A stretch of 5,465 nt of DNA from an uncultured Bacteroidales bacterium (GTDB lineage: Bacteria; Bacteroidota; Bacteroidia; Bacteroidales; UBA932): positions 1-5,465 of the forward strand of contig CALBPX010000096.1 of NCBI GenBank assembly GCA_937899055.1, written 5' to 3'. Both the position numbers and the translations under genes were made by a program. Positions 1-5,377 of this stretch are shown here, piece by piece (positions within the stretch are counted from its first letter, which is position 1; each line of letters opens with the position of its first letter). The notes beneath the pieces are model-generated. The model saw only the letters and a list, made by a program, of their open reading frames with translations, searched no databases and had not been told where the DNA came from.

Positions 1-210
1 TTTCAGCCACCTCAGGCGGTGTGGGCATACTCCGGAAATGTGATGGATGGAAATCTGGGATGGTGGGGTTGCGGCGGATGTTTGGCGGAGAGTGGGTTTT
101 GACTGAACGGAGTTGGGGCGTGACTGATAACTGCTTGAAGGTTGCATTGGGTTTTGACTGGGCGAAGGTGGAGCGTGACCGGTATTTGGCTGACAATCAG
201 CTTAATGTAT
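1..210. repeat. Gene-free left arm of degenerate short repeats
   Basis: No convincing gene is seen here; the short open frames show no recognisable protein features. The stretch is G/T-rich on the plus strand and carries loosely repeated words. TGACTG occurs at 100-105, 121-126 and 155-160, and a related TGACCG at 176-181. The 100/155 and 121/176 pairs are both exactly 55 bp apart, which is twice 27.5 bp. The segments beginning GGGGCGTGACTG (117) and GGAGCGTGACCG (170) are roughly reverse complements of the GGGCACGCT units found right of the hairpin. A right-arm-like GGGCATACTCC sits at 23-33. I read this as the decayed outer arm of the repeat element at 171-284. Similarity between units is low, so the boundaries are approximate. 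Confidence 0.45.
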
Positions 211-284
211 TAAAACCTGTATGTTAAAATGCATACAGGTTTTTGCGTAAGGTGCTGGGGTTCAATGGAATCTTGGGCACGCTC
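171..284 (+). repeat. Repeat element core, copy A (114 bp, inverted ends)
   Basis: This segment aligns end to end, with the same 114-bp length and orientation, to 3634-3747. The best matching blocks are GAGCGTGAC at the left end, the TTGGCTG word near 187, the AAAACCTGTAT hairpin in the middle and TGGGCACGCTC at the right end. Counting one flanking base, the two ends are inverted repeats (GGAGCGTG and CACGCTCC), so the whole element is an imperfect palindrome around the hairpin. It has no coding capacity. It lies downstream of the nuclease lipoprotein, whose stop codon is at 378-380. A MITE-like or REP-like element is the simplest reading, and the name of any family is unknown to me. Confidence 0.65.
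212..243. terminator. Strong 12-bp hairpin, probable bidirectional terminator
   Basis: AAAACCTGTATG (212-223) and CATACAGGTTTT (232-243) are perfect reverse complements separated by an 8-base loop. The plus strand continues to five T's (240-244), and the minus strand has TTTT directly after its stem. It lies about 135 bases beyond the end of the minus-strand nuclease lipoprotein, so it could terminate that transcript. It is also the symmetric centre of repeat copy A, and a diverged version lies at the centre of copy B, where no transcript obviously needs ending. Its primary role may therefore belong to the element rather than to termination. Confidence 0.6.
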
Positions 285-408
285 CAGATGGTCGGCTGGG
301 GTGGCTGCTCCAGGGGTGAGGTCAGAGGCTTTGGAGGTGGCTCGTGAGATCAGAGGCTTTGGAGGTGGTCCGCGGAATCAGAAACTCTTGAAGGTGCTCC
401 AGCTGGTG
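263..408 (+). repeat. Tandem 28-30 bp degenerate units overlapping the lipoprotein 3' end
   Basis: Five successive units start with CA or CG at 263, 293, 323, 351 and 379. Each holds a GGTGGCT/GGCACGCT-like box about 15-18 bases in. The units at 323-350 and 351-378 are the closest pair: their first 18 bases are identical, and 23 of 28 match overall. The array runs straight into the coding sequence of the minus-strand nuclease lipoprotein, whose stop codon complement occupies 378-380 at a unit junction. The last residues of that protein are therefore written in repeat-like DNA. The orientation is opposite to the arm left of the hairpin and the same as the array at 3731-3924. Confidence 0.55.
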
Positions 409-3329
409 TTGGTCCTGACGCTGCTGCTGTTCCTCAGGCTTTCGGGCAGGTTCACGAAGAAGGAGAAGCCGGTTAAGGTTTCAATCTCAGCCACGGACTT
501 GACGTATGGAGTATAGTCCTCGCTGGAGTACTGCTTGTGCTCAAGCCAGAATCCTATCGCTGAGGCAGATTTAATTTTAGTTCCTGAGTTGTCCCACTTT
601 ACTTTCAGCAGAACTTTCCAGTAGTAGTTTGGCACCGGAACGCTCCTTGAATCGTGGGCCGGGGTGATATAGGTGATTTCCTCCGAACCTCCTGCGGTGC
701 GGATTGTTGCTCCGGTTACTACATACACTGTGTCTGATACACAGCCTCTTATGGCTCCCTCCAGAGAGTTCCATATATAGCCGTTGAACCTGTTCTGGAT
801 CTGAGGGGTACTGTTGGTGGCATAATATGTCTGGCTCTGCATGGTGCCGTTGGATGAGCGGTCTGAATTTGGAATCTGATGGCCTCTTGCATAATAGTCT
901 GCCGGGTCTGCACCCGCAAGATTAACCCCATAGCTGCCGCTCCAGACATTAATCTGCTTGTCCTTATCTACCTGAGGATTATATGTCCATGTTGTTCCTT
1001 TGGTATTGATTTCTTGGCTGGAGACTGTTGGGTAACAGGGGCCCAAAGTTGTCGTAGAACTGCCTATGGTTGAGGCATAAAGCGGATAGGCTGTCCACAG
1101 CGACGTATATGTGCTGTACTGGTACAGATATGTATAGTTGCGGTCTGAGCCGGCCCATAATGTTCCTGAGAAGTAGTCTGAACCTGAGGTGGAAGCAGGA
1201 AGTTCGAGCCAGCCTGTAGGGGTTTCCTCCTCATCGCCATCGCCGCCGTCTCCTCCGTCACCGCTGTCCGAGGAGTTCCACATTATCCGAATCTCATCCA
1301 TATATAATGCTCCGCTGGAACTGCGGAATCCTACATAGGCGTAATCGTCTGTAATCTCCAGCTCTACCGCATTGCCGGAACCGTATGTAAAGCTGCCTAT
1401 GAGCGTACCTTGGGAGTTGGAAGAATAAAGGTCCGAAGGCGATGAATACGCCGTAGCCTTTCCATATACCTGAAGAATTCTTCCGGATGCGGTGTTGGTG
1501 TTCCAGATAACGGACACTTTCTTTACAAGGCCGGCAGTCTTTGTAACCACAACGCCGGAGTTGCTGTTGTTGGAACGCATTTGCACCGCATTGTTACCGC
1601 CGGCGGTCATCGTTGAATAAACAGCTCCGCTGCTTCCCGTAAGTCCTGTCTTGCTGGCGTAGTTTGTACCGCTTATGCCTATGAAATCGTAAGTTATGGC
1701 ATCTACATTGGAGCTGCTGCTGGTTATGGTTATGGTGTAGGAAACACTTCCTCCTTGATGGGTTTCATCTGCGGCTACGGAAGCTGTAACTGTTGCGCTG
1801 CCGGCAGTTGTTCCGTCCAGAGTTACAGCTCCGGTAGCGGAATTCACCGTTCCTATAGCATCACCGCTCATAGCATAAGTAACGGTTCTGGTGTCGGAAG
1901 CATCCTTTGTAACGGTCTGGCCTGTAAATGAATCGTAGTCCTCTGAATTTAGAACAAAGCTGTAGGACGCAACGTCAAAAGATATTCCCAGAGGAGGTAC
2001 CGGCGCGCTTTCCTTGAACAGGGCAACGGCCTTCTGGGAGCCGGTATAGCATGCAAATCTCGGACTGGAGGCATTGTACTGGATTTGCCGTTCGGATGTT
2101 GCTGCGGAAGCTATCGTTGCAACACCTTCGCTTATAGTAATATTCCAAAGATAGGGGTCTGTCTGTTCCACGGACGAGTTTCCGCTGACCCATGCAACAT
2201 AACTTCCATTATAGTCATCGCCGATGACATTGTTTTGCATCAGATAGCTGGTTCCGCTCTTGGTGATTTTTACCTTGAGAAGTTGGGCGTCTGTAACGTT
2301 ATCTACAACAATGTTCTTGCCCTTTGCATCTTTTGCGGCGGCCACACTCGGATGGATGGAACCTCCGGTAAAGAGCCCCATTGCAACATCGTAATCGGCT
2401 GCAGCAATTATGTAGTTTGCTCCCTCTTCCAAATCGGTCTGAGTCTCAGCCAGCGTATAAGTTGCTCCGGTTGAAACCTCTACTCCAAACCCTGTCATAT
2501 CTACATTAAAGCGGCTCACCTTTCCCAGCGCAAACGTAACGGTCCGGCTAAAATCGGCCGCCAGCCTTGTATAAACATGTTTGTCTGTAGTAACTGCAAT
2601 CTTTACAACGGAAGCATCCGTAACCGGAGCGCATGTGAAATACACCGGAAAAGTTCCGTCGGAGCCCACCTCCAAACTGCTGTAGTTGAGCGTAATCTTC
2701 TTATCCGAACCGGAGAACGACCCGTCTGTGGCGTTGTAGTAGCCCGCCACAACCTTGTCCAACTCAAACTCCACCTTGGAAACTTTTTCTCCGGCCTCCA
2801 GCCCCTTCAAAGTCATCTTGTTGACTGTAACCTTTCTATCCATCTGGAACTGGAGCGAAGAAGCTGCCTCTTGTTTTATTATGCTCTGCGATATAAGTAT
2901 GTCTGCTCTGGGATCGTATGATGTTGCTGACGGATTCTGCTCGGCCTCAAGCTTTGGATTCTTGCTGCTTGAAAACGACTTGGCAAACTTGGCCGTATAT
3001 TCATATCCGGTGGTTGAGTTCGCCGATGAACTGAACGAAACATTGAGGGTTGCAATCTTCATGTCGGAGCTGAAATCTACGCTCTCTACCGTACCCTTTG
3101 TATCGTTCTCATAAACTTGGAAATAGTCCTGGTCTCCCTCAGACCATACATACGAGGCCTTGTTTTCACCTTCTACAATGGCGGTCTTGGTATCCGCTGC
3201 CTTAACAACCGACACCCTTACGGTTCTTGTTCCTTCCGCTTCCGGAGCCTTGCCTATGTCCTTTCCGCATCCAAGCACAACAGCACCAACTGTTGCAATC
3301 AAACATGTCTTAACAAATAATCTTCTCAT
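378..3329 (-). CDS. Multidomain surface lipoprotein with C-terminal DNA/RNA non-specific endonuclease domain
   Basis: The 983-residue product starts with a lipoprotein signal: basic MRR, a hydrophobic core and lipobox V18-L-G-C21. Residues about 25-280 resemble Bacteroidales fimbrillin/Mfa-like domains. Residues about 288-445 form a beta-rich module ending in the QYNASSPRFACY-type motif seen in other Bacteroidota secreted proteins. Residues about 448-540 form an Ig-like (Big_2-type) domain, and 545-685 a further beta-sandwich-like module. A Gly/Asp linker (about 686-703) precedes a NUC1-type nuclease. There A814-R-G-H817 matches the DRGH motif, with H817 as expected general base and N839, N849 and E857 spaced like the Serratia nuclease N110, N119 and E127. 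The usual Asp of DRGH is Ala. It probably cleaves extracellular DNA/RNA, anchored at the cell surface. Activity and substrate are inference. It follows the small protein gene by 12 bases. Gene symbol unknown. Confidence 0.88.
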   Translation of the reverse strand: MRRLFVKTCLIATVGAVVLGCGKDIGKAPEAEGTRTVRVSVVKAADTKTAIVEGENKASYVWSEGDQDYFQVYENDTKGTVESVDFSSDMKIATLNVSFSSSANSTTGYEYTAKFAKSFSSSKNPKLEAEQNPSATSYDPRADILISQSIIKQEAASSLQFQMDRKVTVNKMTLKGLEAGEKVSKVEFELDKVVAGYYNATDGSFSGSDKKITLNYSSLEVGSDGTFPVYFTCAPVTDASVVKIAVTTDKHVYTRLAADFSRTVTFALGKVSRFNVDMTGFGVEVSTGATYTLAETQTDLEEGANYIIAAADYDVAMGLFTGGSIHPSVAAAKDAKGKNIVVDNVTDAQLLKVKITKSGTSYLMQNNVIGDDYNGSYVAWVSGNSSVEQTDPYLWNITISEGVATIASAATSERQIQYNASSPRFACYTGSQKAVALFKESAPVPPLGISFDVASYSFVLNSEDYDSFTGQTVTKDASDTRTVTYAMSGDAIGTVNSATGAVTLDGTTAGSATVTASVAADETHQGGSVSYTITITSSSSNVDAITYDFIGISGTNYASKTGLTGSSGAVYSTMTAGGNNAVQMRSNNSNSGVVVTKTAGLVKKVSVIWNTNTASGRILQVYGKATAYSSPSDLYSSNSQGTLIGSFTYGSGNAVELEITDDYAYVGFRSSSGALYMDEIRIMWNSSDSGDGGDGGDGDEEETPTGWLELPASTSGSDYFSGTLWAGSDRNYTYLYQYSTYTSLWTAYPLYASTIGSSTTTLGPCYPTVSSQEINTKGTTWTYNPQVDKDKQINVWSGSYGVNLAGADPADYYARGHQIPNSDRSSNGTMQSQTYYATNSTPQIQNRFNGYIWNSLEGAIRGCVSDTVYVVTGATIRTAGGSEEITYITPAHDSRSVPVPNYYWKVLLKVKWDNSGTKIKSASAIGFWLEHKQYSSEDYTPYVKSVAEIETLTGFSFFVNLPESLRNSSSVRTNTSWSTFKSF

Positions 3330-3341
3330 ACCGCAACAGTT

Positions 3342-3512
3342 TTAAATATCACCCAAATCTTCGTAGTCATCATCGTCGCCAGGAGCTCCCGGGCTTCCTG
3401 CCATAAGGTAAACTTCAGAATCCAAAGGTCCGACCTCCGTACGGGGAGCCACATACCGCCCCTTATCCACGCAAAGGGTTCTGCCTTCAGTTCGTACAAA
3501 TGTTTTTTTCAT
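3342..3512 (-). CDS. Small acidic-tailed protein (56 aa) upstream of the nuclease lipoprotein
   Basis: A complete 56-codon frame begins MKKTFVRTEG and ends with the acidic tail DDDDYEDLGDI. It lacks a hydrophobic segment long enough for a membrane anchor or signal peptide. The middle, RYVAPRTEVGPLDSEVYLMAGSPG, is here described only by its pattern: a Tyr-x-x-Pro at about 20-23, then a hydrophobic strand and a Gly/Pro/Asp-rich end. This pattern is like the many 50-60 residue Bacteroidales small proteins of unknown function (start near MKK, YxxP, short hydrophobic strand, acidic tail), often found beside surface-protein genes. It ends 12 bases before the lipoprotein start on the same strand, so the two are probably co-transcribed. 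Function is unknown. The tail could bind a partner or metal, which is speculation. Confidence 0.6.
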   Translation of the reverse strand: MKKTFVRTEGRTLCVDKGRYVAPRTEVGPLDSEVYLMAGSPGAPGDDDDYEDLGDI

Positions 3513-3600
3513 CGCCAGCAAAATAACATGTTTATATCAACACGCAATTTATGAAAAATTTCACGACCTGCAATCCGTATTACCCACATCGTTGACTGCC
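3513..3600 (-). promoter_or_regulatory. Likely promoter region of the small protein/lipoprotein operon
   Basis: This AT-richer stretch directly precedes the small protein gene, and a promoter is expected here because nothing lies upstream on this strand. Reading the minus strand, TTTTTC (complement of 3553-3558) is followed 16 bases later by TATAAAC (3530-3536). This is only a weak fit to the Bacteroidota -33/-7 pattern. A second partial match, TTATTTTG, differs from TAnnTTTG at one base but sits only six bases before the ATG, which would give an almost leaderless message. No Shine-Dalgarno sequence is seen, as is usual in this phylum. Confidence 0.25.
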
Positions 3601-3633
3601 AATATTATGCATAAAGACCCTTATTGATTGCAG

Positions 3634-3747
3634 GAGCGTGACTGGTAATTGGCTGGTTGTCAGTTGGATATGTGAAAACCTGTATATAAAAACGCATACA
3701 GTCTTTTACATAAAACGCTGTGTATCAAAGCAATTCTGGGCACGCTC
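3634..3747 (+). repeat. Repeat element core, copy B (114 bp, inverted ends)
   Basis: This is the second copy of the 114-bp element at 171-284, same orientation and same length. It begins GAGCGTGACTGG and ends TGGGCACGCTC, again with inverted ends. Shared internal words include TTGGCTG, GTCAG/ATCAG, AAAACCTGTAT and GCATACAG. The two copies are 3463 bp apart and bracket the minus-strand operon completely. The equal length despite many substitutions points to an old duplication or two insertions of one element family, rather than chance similarity. Confidence 0.65.
3680..3701. repeat. Diverged central hairpin of repeat copy B
   Basis: CTGTAT (3680-3685) and ATACAG (3696-3701) pair around a 10-base loop. 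A-rich and T-rich flanks (3675-3678 and 3704-3707) can extend the stem with a bulge. It is the counterpart of the perfect 12-bp hairpin at 212-243. No gene on either strand ends close by, so a terminator role has no client here. A structural role in the element is more likely. Confidence 0.45.
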
Positions 3748-3924
3748 ATTTTATAAGTCAACTCCCTGCATGCTCTAATTCAAAGCAATCAAGGGCACGC
3801 TACCTTTCTGATCCAATCCCAGGCACACTGCTTTTCAAGGCAATACAGGTATGCTCCAACCCCTGGCTTCCTTGCCAGCGGCTTGGAAACTCCAAGGCAA
3901 TTATTTACCTTTGCACCAAGTGAG
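3731..3924 (+). repeat. Array of seven degenerate 27-28 bp tandem units
   Basis: Units begin with CAA at 3731, 3759, 3786, 3814 and 3841, giving successive lengths of 28, 27, 28 and 27. A sixth, weaker unit starts near 3869 and a seventh with CAA at 3898. The best conserved part is GGGCACGCT about 8 bases into each unit (3738, 3793; variants GCATGCT, GGCACACT and GGTATGCT), followed by a pyrimidine/T-rich half. The array starts inside the right end of repeat copy B and continues outward from it. The period is near 27.5 bp and not a multiple of three, which argues against a protein repeat. Units are too diverged, with no constant repeat plus variable spacer, to be CRISPR. Confidence 0.6.
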
Positions 3925-4090
3925 TCCGGAGCCGCTGAAGCGGAAGGTGGTTGCACTACAGACCCAGTTACGAGGAGCCACGATAATCTTTTGCCTATCC
4001 GCCGAAGTTCCTGACTCATGGCACTAATAGTAACATTGCCGGACGGCCAACGCCGTACCGGTTTGTTTAACTTCTTAACACTGTGTTACT
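3925..4090. other. Gene-free stretch between repeat array and Rpn remnant
   Basis: No gene is supported here. A short perfect inverted repeat, CCGCT-GA-AGCGG, lies at 3932-3943, but its two-base loop and missing T-tract make a terminator unlikely. The segment CGGAGCCGCTGAAGCGGAAG around 3927-3946 may be a further eroded repeat unit, with weak similarity to the CAGAGGCTTTGGAGG units at 323 and 351. No TAnnTTTG promoter box was found ahead of the Rpn frame at 4091, consistent with that gene being a relic or being read from elsewhere. Confidence 0.4.
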
Positions 4091-4507
4091 ATGGTGCAAC
4101 AAATCTACAACGAGGGGCAACGGTACATCATTCCGACCTCCGACTGGGGCTTCAAGAGACTTTTCGGCTCCGAACAAAACAAAGGCCTTCTTATCAGCCT
4201 GTTAAACAAAATCATCGACGACCGGGTCATAGAAGACCTGGAATATCTGGACAGGGATGTGTTCGTTCCTGTAGGCAGCGTCCGCCGCATGAGCTTTGAC
4301 GTTTACTGCAAATGCACAGACGGTTCGAGGGTAATCGTTGAAATGCAGAACTATGAAAGGACGTCTTTCCCGGACGGTCCTATAGAATACACTTCAGATT
4401 ACGTAGATGCATATATTGAAGGATATTACGAAGGGTGTATTGAAGGCTTTATTGAAAAAAAAAACATGGGATTGAACAAAGGTGCAAAAATCTTCGCAGA
4501 GAAATGA
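4091..4507 (+). CDS. Rpn-family PD-(D/E)XK nuclease / putative transposase, internally deleted
   Basis: The 138-residue product has the N-terminal signature of Rpn (recombination-promoting nuclease; PDDEXK_2-type) proteins: TSDWGFKRLFG at 16-26, a helix LLISLLNKII at 33-42, then the catalytic core with D70 (SFDVYC) and E84-M-Q86 (VIVEMQN). Family members are usually near 300 residues. Here the frame jumps at about residue 95-103 from the YERTSF...YTS segment directly to the Glu/Gly-rich C-terminal stretch (IEGYYEGCIEGFIEKK), so about 130-150 residues of the usual middle appear lost. It then runs through a 10-A homopolymer (4455-4464) and stops at 4505, although family-like C-terminal sequence continues in another frame. 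The core Asp and Glu remain, but a folded active nuclease is doubtful. It is most likely a degenerate gene. Confidence 0.7.
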   Translation: MVQQIYNEGQRYIIPTSDWGFKRLFGSEQNKGLLISLLNKIIDDRVIEDLEYLDRDVFVPVGSVRRMSFDVYCKCTDGSRVIVEMQNYERTSFPDGPIEYTSDYVDAYIEGYYEGCIEGFIEKKNMGLNKGAKIFAEK

Positions 4508-4617
4508 CCGCTATATTGCTTGAGCAAGGCATCCCACTCGAATTTATTTTAGCAGGGCTTGATAAAGTAGACATATATTCTCTAGACACACTTCGGGTGA
4601 GACATACCGAAGACTAA
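4456..4617 (+). pseudogene. Out-of-frame C-terminal tail of the Rpn gene
   Basis: After the A10 run the -1 frame is open from 4456 to a TAA at 4615-4617. From 4504 it reads MTAILLEQGIPLEFILAG and onward for 37 residues. The LLEQGIPLEFI segment matches the C-terminal helix typical of Rpn proteins (leucine-rich, then G-[IL]-P-[LP]-E-x-[IV]). A single -1 shift within the homopolymer would join it to the 4091 frame. Its own ATG overlaps the upstream stop as ATGA (4504-4507), so translation as a separate short peptide is conceivable. Decay, a sequencing indel and programmed slippage are all possible, with decay favoured because of the internal deletion. Confidence 0.5.
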
Positions 4618-4644
4618 GCCTCCCTTATGTATGCTATCTATGAT

Positions 4645-4663
4645 TATTCTATATTTTAGAATA
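4645..4663. promoter_or_regulatory. Perfect 7-bp palindrome, candidate HigA operator
   Basis: TATTCTA (4645-4651) and TAGAATA (4657-4663) are exact reverse complements around a 5-base spacer, directly upstream of the probable -33 element of the higBA promoter. HigA-type antitoxins bind palindromes in their own promoter and repress it, so this is a plausible autoregulatory operator. The lack of a T-run directly after the stem on either strand and the placement before a promoter argue against a terminator, though TTTTT at 4664-4668 on the plus strand leaves that option partly open. Confidence 0.45.
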
Positions 4664-4696
4664 TTTTTCGTGATTTTAAAATTTTTATTAACTTTG
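4664..4696 (+). promoter_or_regulatory. Bacteroidota-type promoter for higBA
   Basis: TAACTTTG at 4689-4696 is an exact match to the Bacteroidota -7 consensus TAnnTTTG. A T-rich -33-like element, TTTTTC (4664-4669), lies 19 bases upstream, near the usual spacing. The expected transcription start is around 4702-4705, giving a leader of only about 6-9 bases before the higB ATG at 4711. No Shine-Dalgarno sequence fits in that space. Confidence 0.65.
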
Positions 4697-4710
4697 TAAT
4701 GTATTAAGAC

Positions 4711-5007
4711 ATGAGAATTGTCGCAAGAAAGACCTTAATTGCCTATTATAGAGCATATAAGGATGCAAAAACAGCCCTATGCGATTGGTATGATAAAACA
4801 TCCAAAGCAATGTGGGATAATTTTTCACAGTTGAAAGAGAGTTTCAGGACGGCTGATTATGTTGGAAACAATAGAGTGATTTTTAACATTAAAGGAGGAC
4901 ATTACAGATTAGTAGCACTTGTACTCTTTAAACCCAAAATGCTATATATCCGTTTCATAGGGACTCACAAAGAATATGAAAACATCATCAACATTGAAAA
5001 CATTTAA
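4711..5007 (+). CDS. higB: Type II toxin HigB (ribosome-dependent mRNA interferase)
   Basis: The 98-residue product matches HigB-family toxins of the RelE superfamily in length and motif order. The central strand carries VIFNIKGGHYRL with N59, K61-G-G63 and R66, and the C-terminal signature THKEY is at 85-89 after the YIRFIG strand. E. coli HigB has the equivalent FNVGGNELR and THKEY. Such toxins cut mRNA on the translating ribosome and halt growth until the antitoxin neutralises them. The gene precedes its antitoxin, as is normal for higBA, and is separated from it by three bases. All expected motifs are present and the frame is intact, so it is probably functional. It is noticeably more AT-rich than the lipoprotein gene, suggesting separate acquisition. 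Confidence 0.9.
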   Translation: MRIVARKTLIAYYRAYKDAKTALCDWYDKTSKAMWDNFSQLKESFRTADYVGNNRVIFNIKGGHYRLVALVLFKPKMLYIRFIGTHKEYENIINIENI

Positions 5008-5010
5008 GCT

Positions 5011-5376
5011 ATGGCAAAACTAGAGAACGAAATACAGTATAACGCCACAATGCAGCGAATCGAGGAACTCCTCAAAGTTGTAGACAACAACACCTTGCCA
5101 AACGATAAAAACTACATCGAATTAACACTGCTTAGCAATCTTGCCGCCGATTACGAGGACGAGCATTTCCCCGTAAAGAAGCCGTCGCTGATTGAACTCA
5201 TCAGGCTTAGGATGTTCGAAATGAAGATATCCCAATGCGCTTTGGCAAAGCTTCTGGGAATCAGCTCATCCAGAATCAGCGAGATTCTATCCGGCAAAGC
5301 AGAACCTACACTCAAGCAAGCGCGTGTAATTTCCTCAAAACTAAACATCAGTCCCGATATCGTCCTTGGTGTTTAG
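5011..5376 (+). CDS. higA: Antitoxin HigA, HTH (XRE-type) transcriptional regulator
   Basis: The 121-residue product has the usual HigA layout. An N-terminal helical part (about 1-55) ends in the typical YEDEHFPV motif. A helix-turn-helix domain follows (about 58-118), with QCALAKLLGISSSRISEILSG forming the recognition unit, described here by positions 75-95. HigA binds and neutralises HigB and represses the shared promoter through its helix-turn-helix. The ATG three bases after the higB stop gives tight translational coupling, and no other start fits the family length. The candidate palindrome at 4645-4663 is the likely binding site. The frame is complete and no key feature is missing. Confidence 0.9.
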   Translation: MAKLENEIQYNATMQRIEELLKVVDNNTLPNDKNYIELTLLSNLAADYEDEHFPVKKPSLIELIRLRMFEMKISQCALAKLLGISSSRISEILSGKAEPTLKQARVISSKLNISPDIVLGV

Positions 5377-5377
5377 C

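Noticed and set aside
229..516. Plus-strand open frame of 95 codons
   Set aside because: It lies in the repeat region and then antisense to the lipoprotein C-terminus, with no recognisable domain. It is a by-product of the repeats.
1220..1270. Gly/Asp linker codons as a phase-variable repeat
   Set aside because: The repeated GGD codons are few and their third positions differ, so slippage is unlikely. An ordinary flexible linker explains it.
2085..3114. Several plus-strand open frames opposite the lipoprotein gene
   Set aside because: They are antisense to a well-supported long coding region and show no family motifs.
3731..3924. CRISPR array
   Set aside because: Units follow each other directly with no constant repeat alternating with unique spacers, unit identity is low, and no cas gene is in the window.
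3932..3943. CCGCT-GA-AGCGG inverted repeat as a terminator
   Set aside because: The loop is only two bases and no T-tract follows on either strand.
3789..4019. Minus-strand open frame of 76 codons across the tandem array
   Set aside because: It spans repeat units whose 27-28 bp period is not a multiple of three, so no repeated protein motif results, and nothing in it is recognisable.
4018..4299. Plus-strand open frame of 93 codons overlapping the Rpn start
   Set aside because: It overlaps the recognisable Rpn N-terminal domain in another frame and its composition (Arg/Pro-rich) is typical of a shadow frame.
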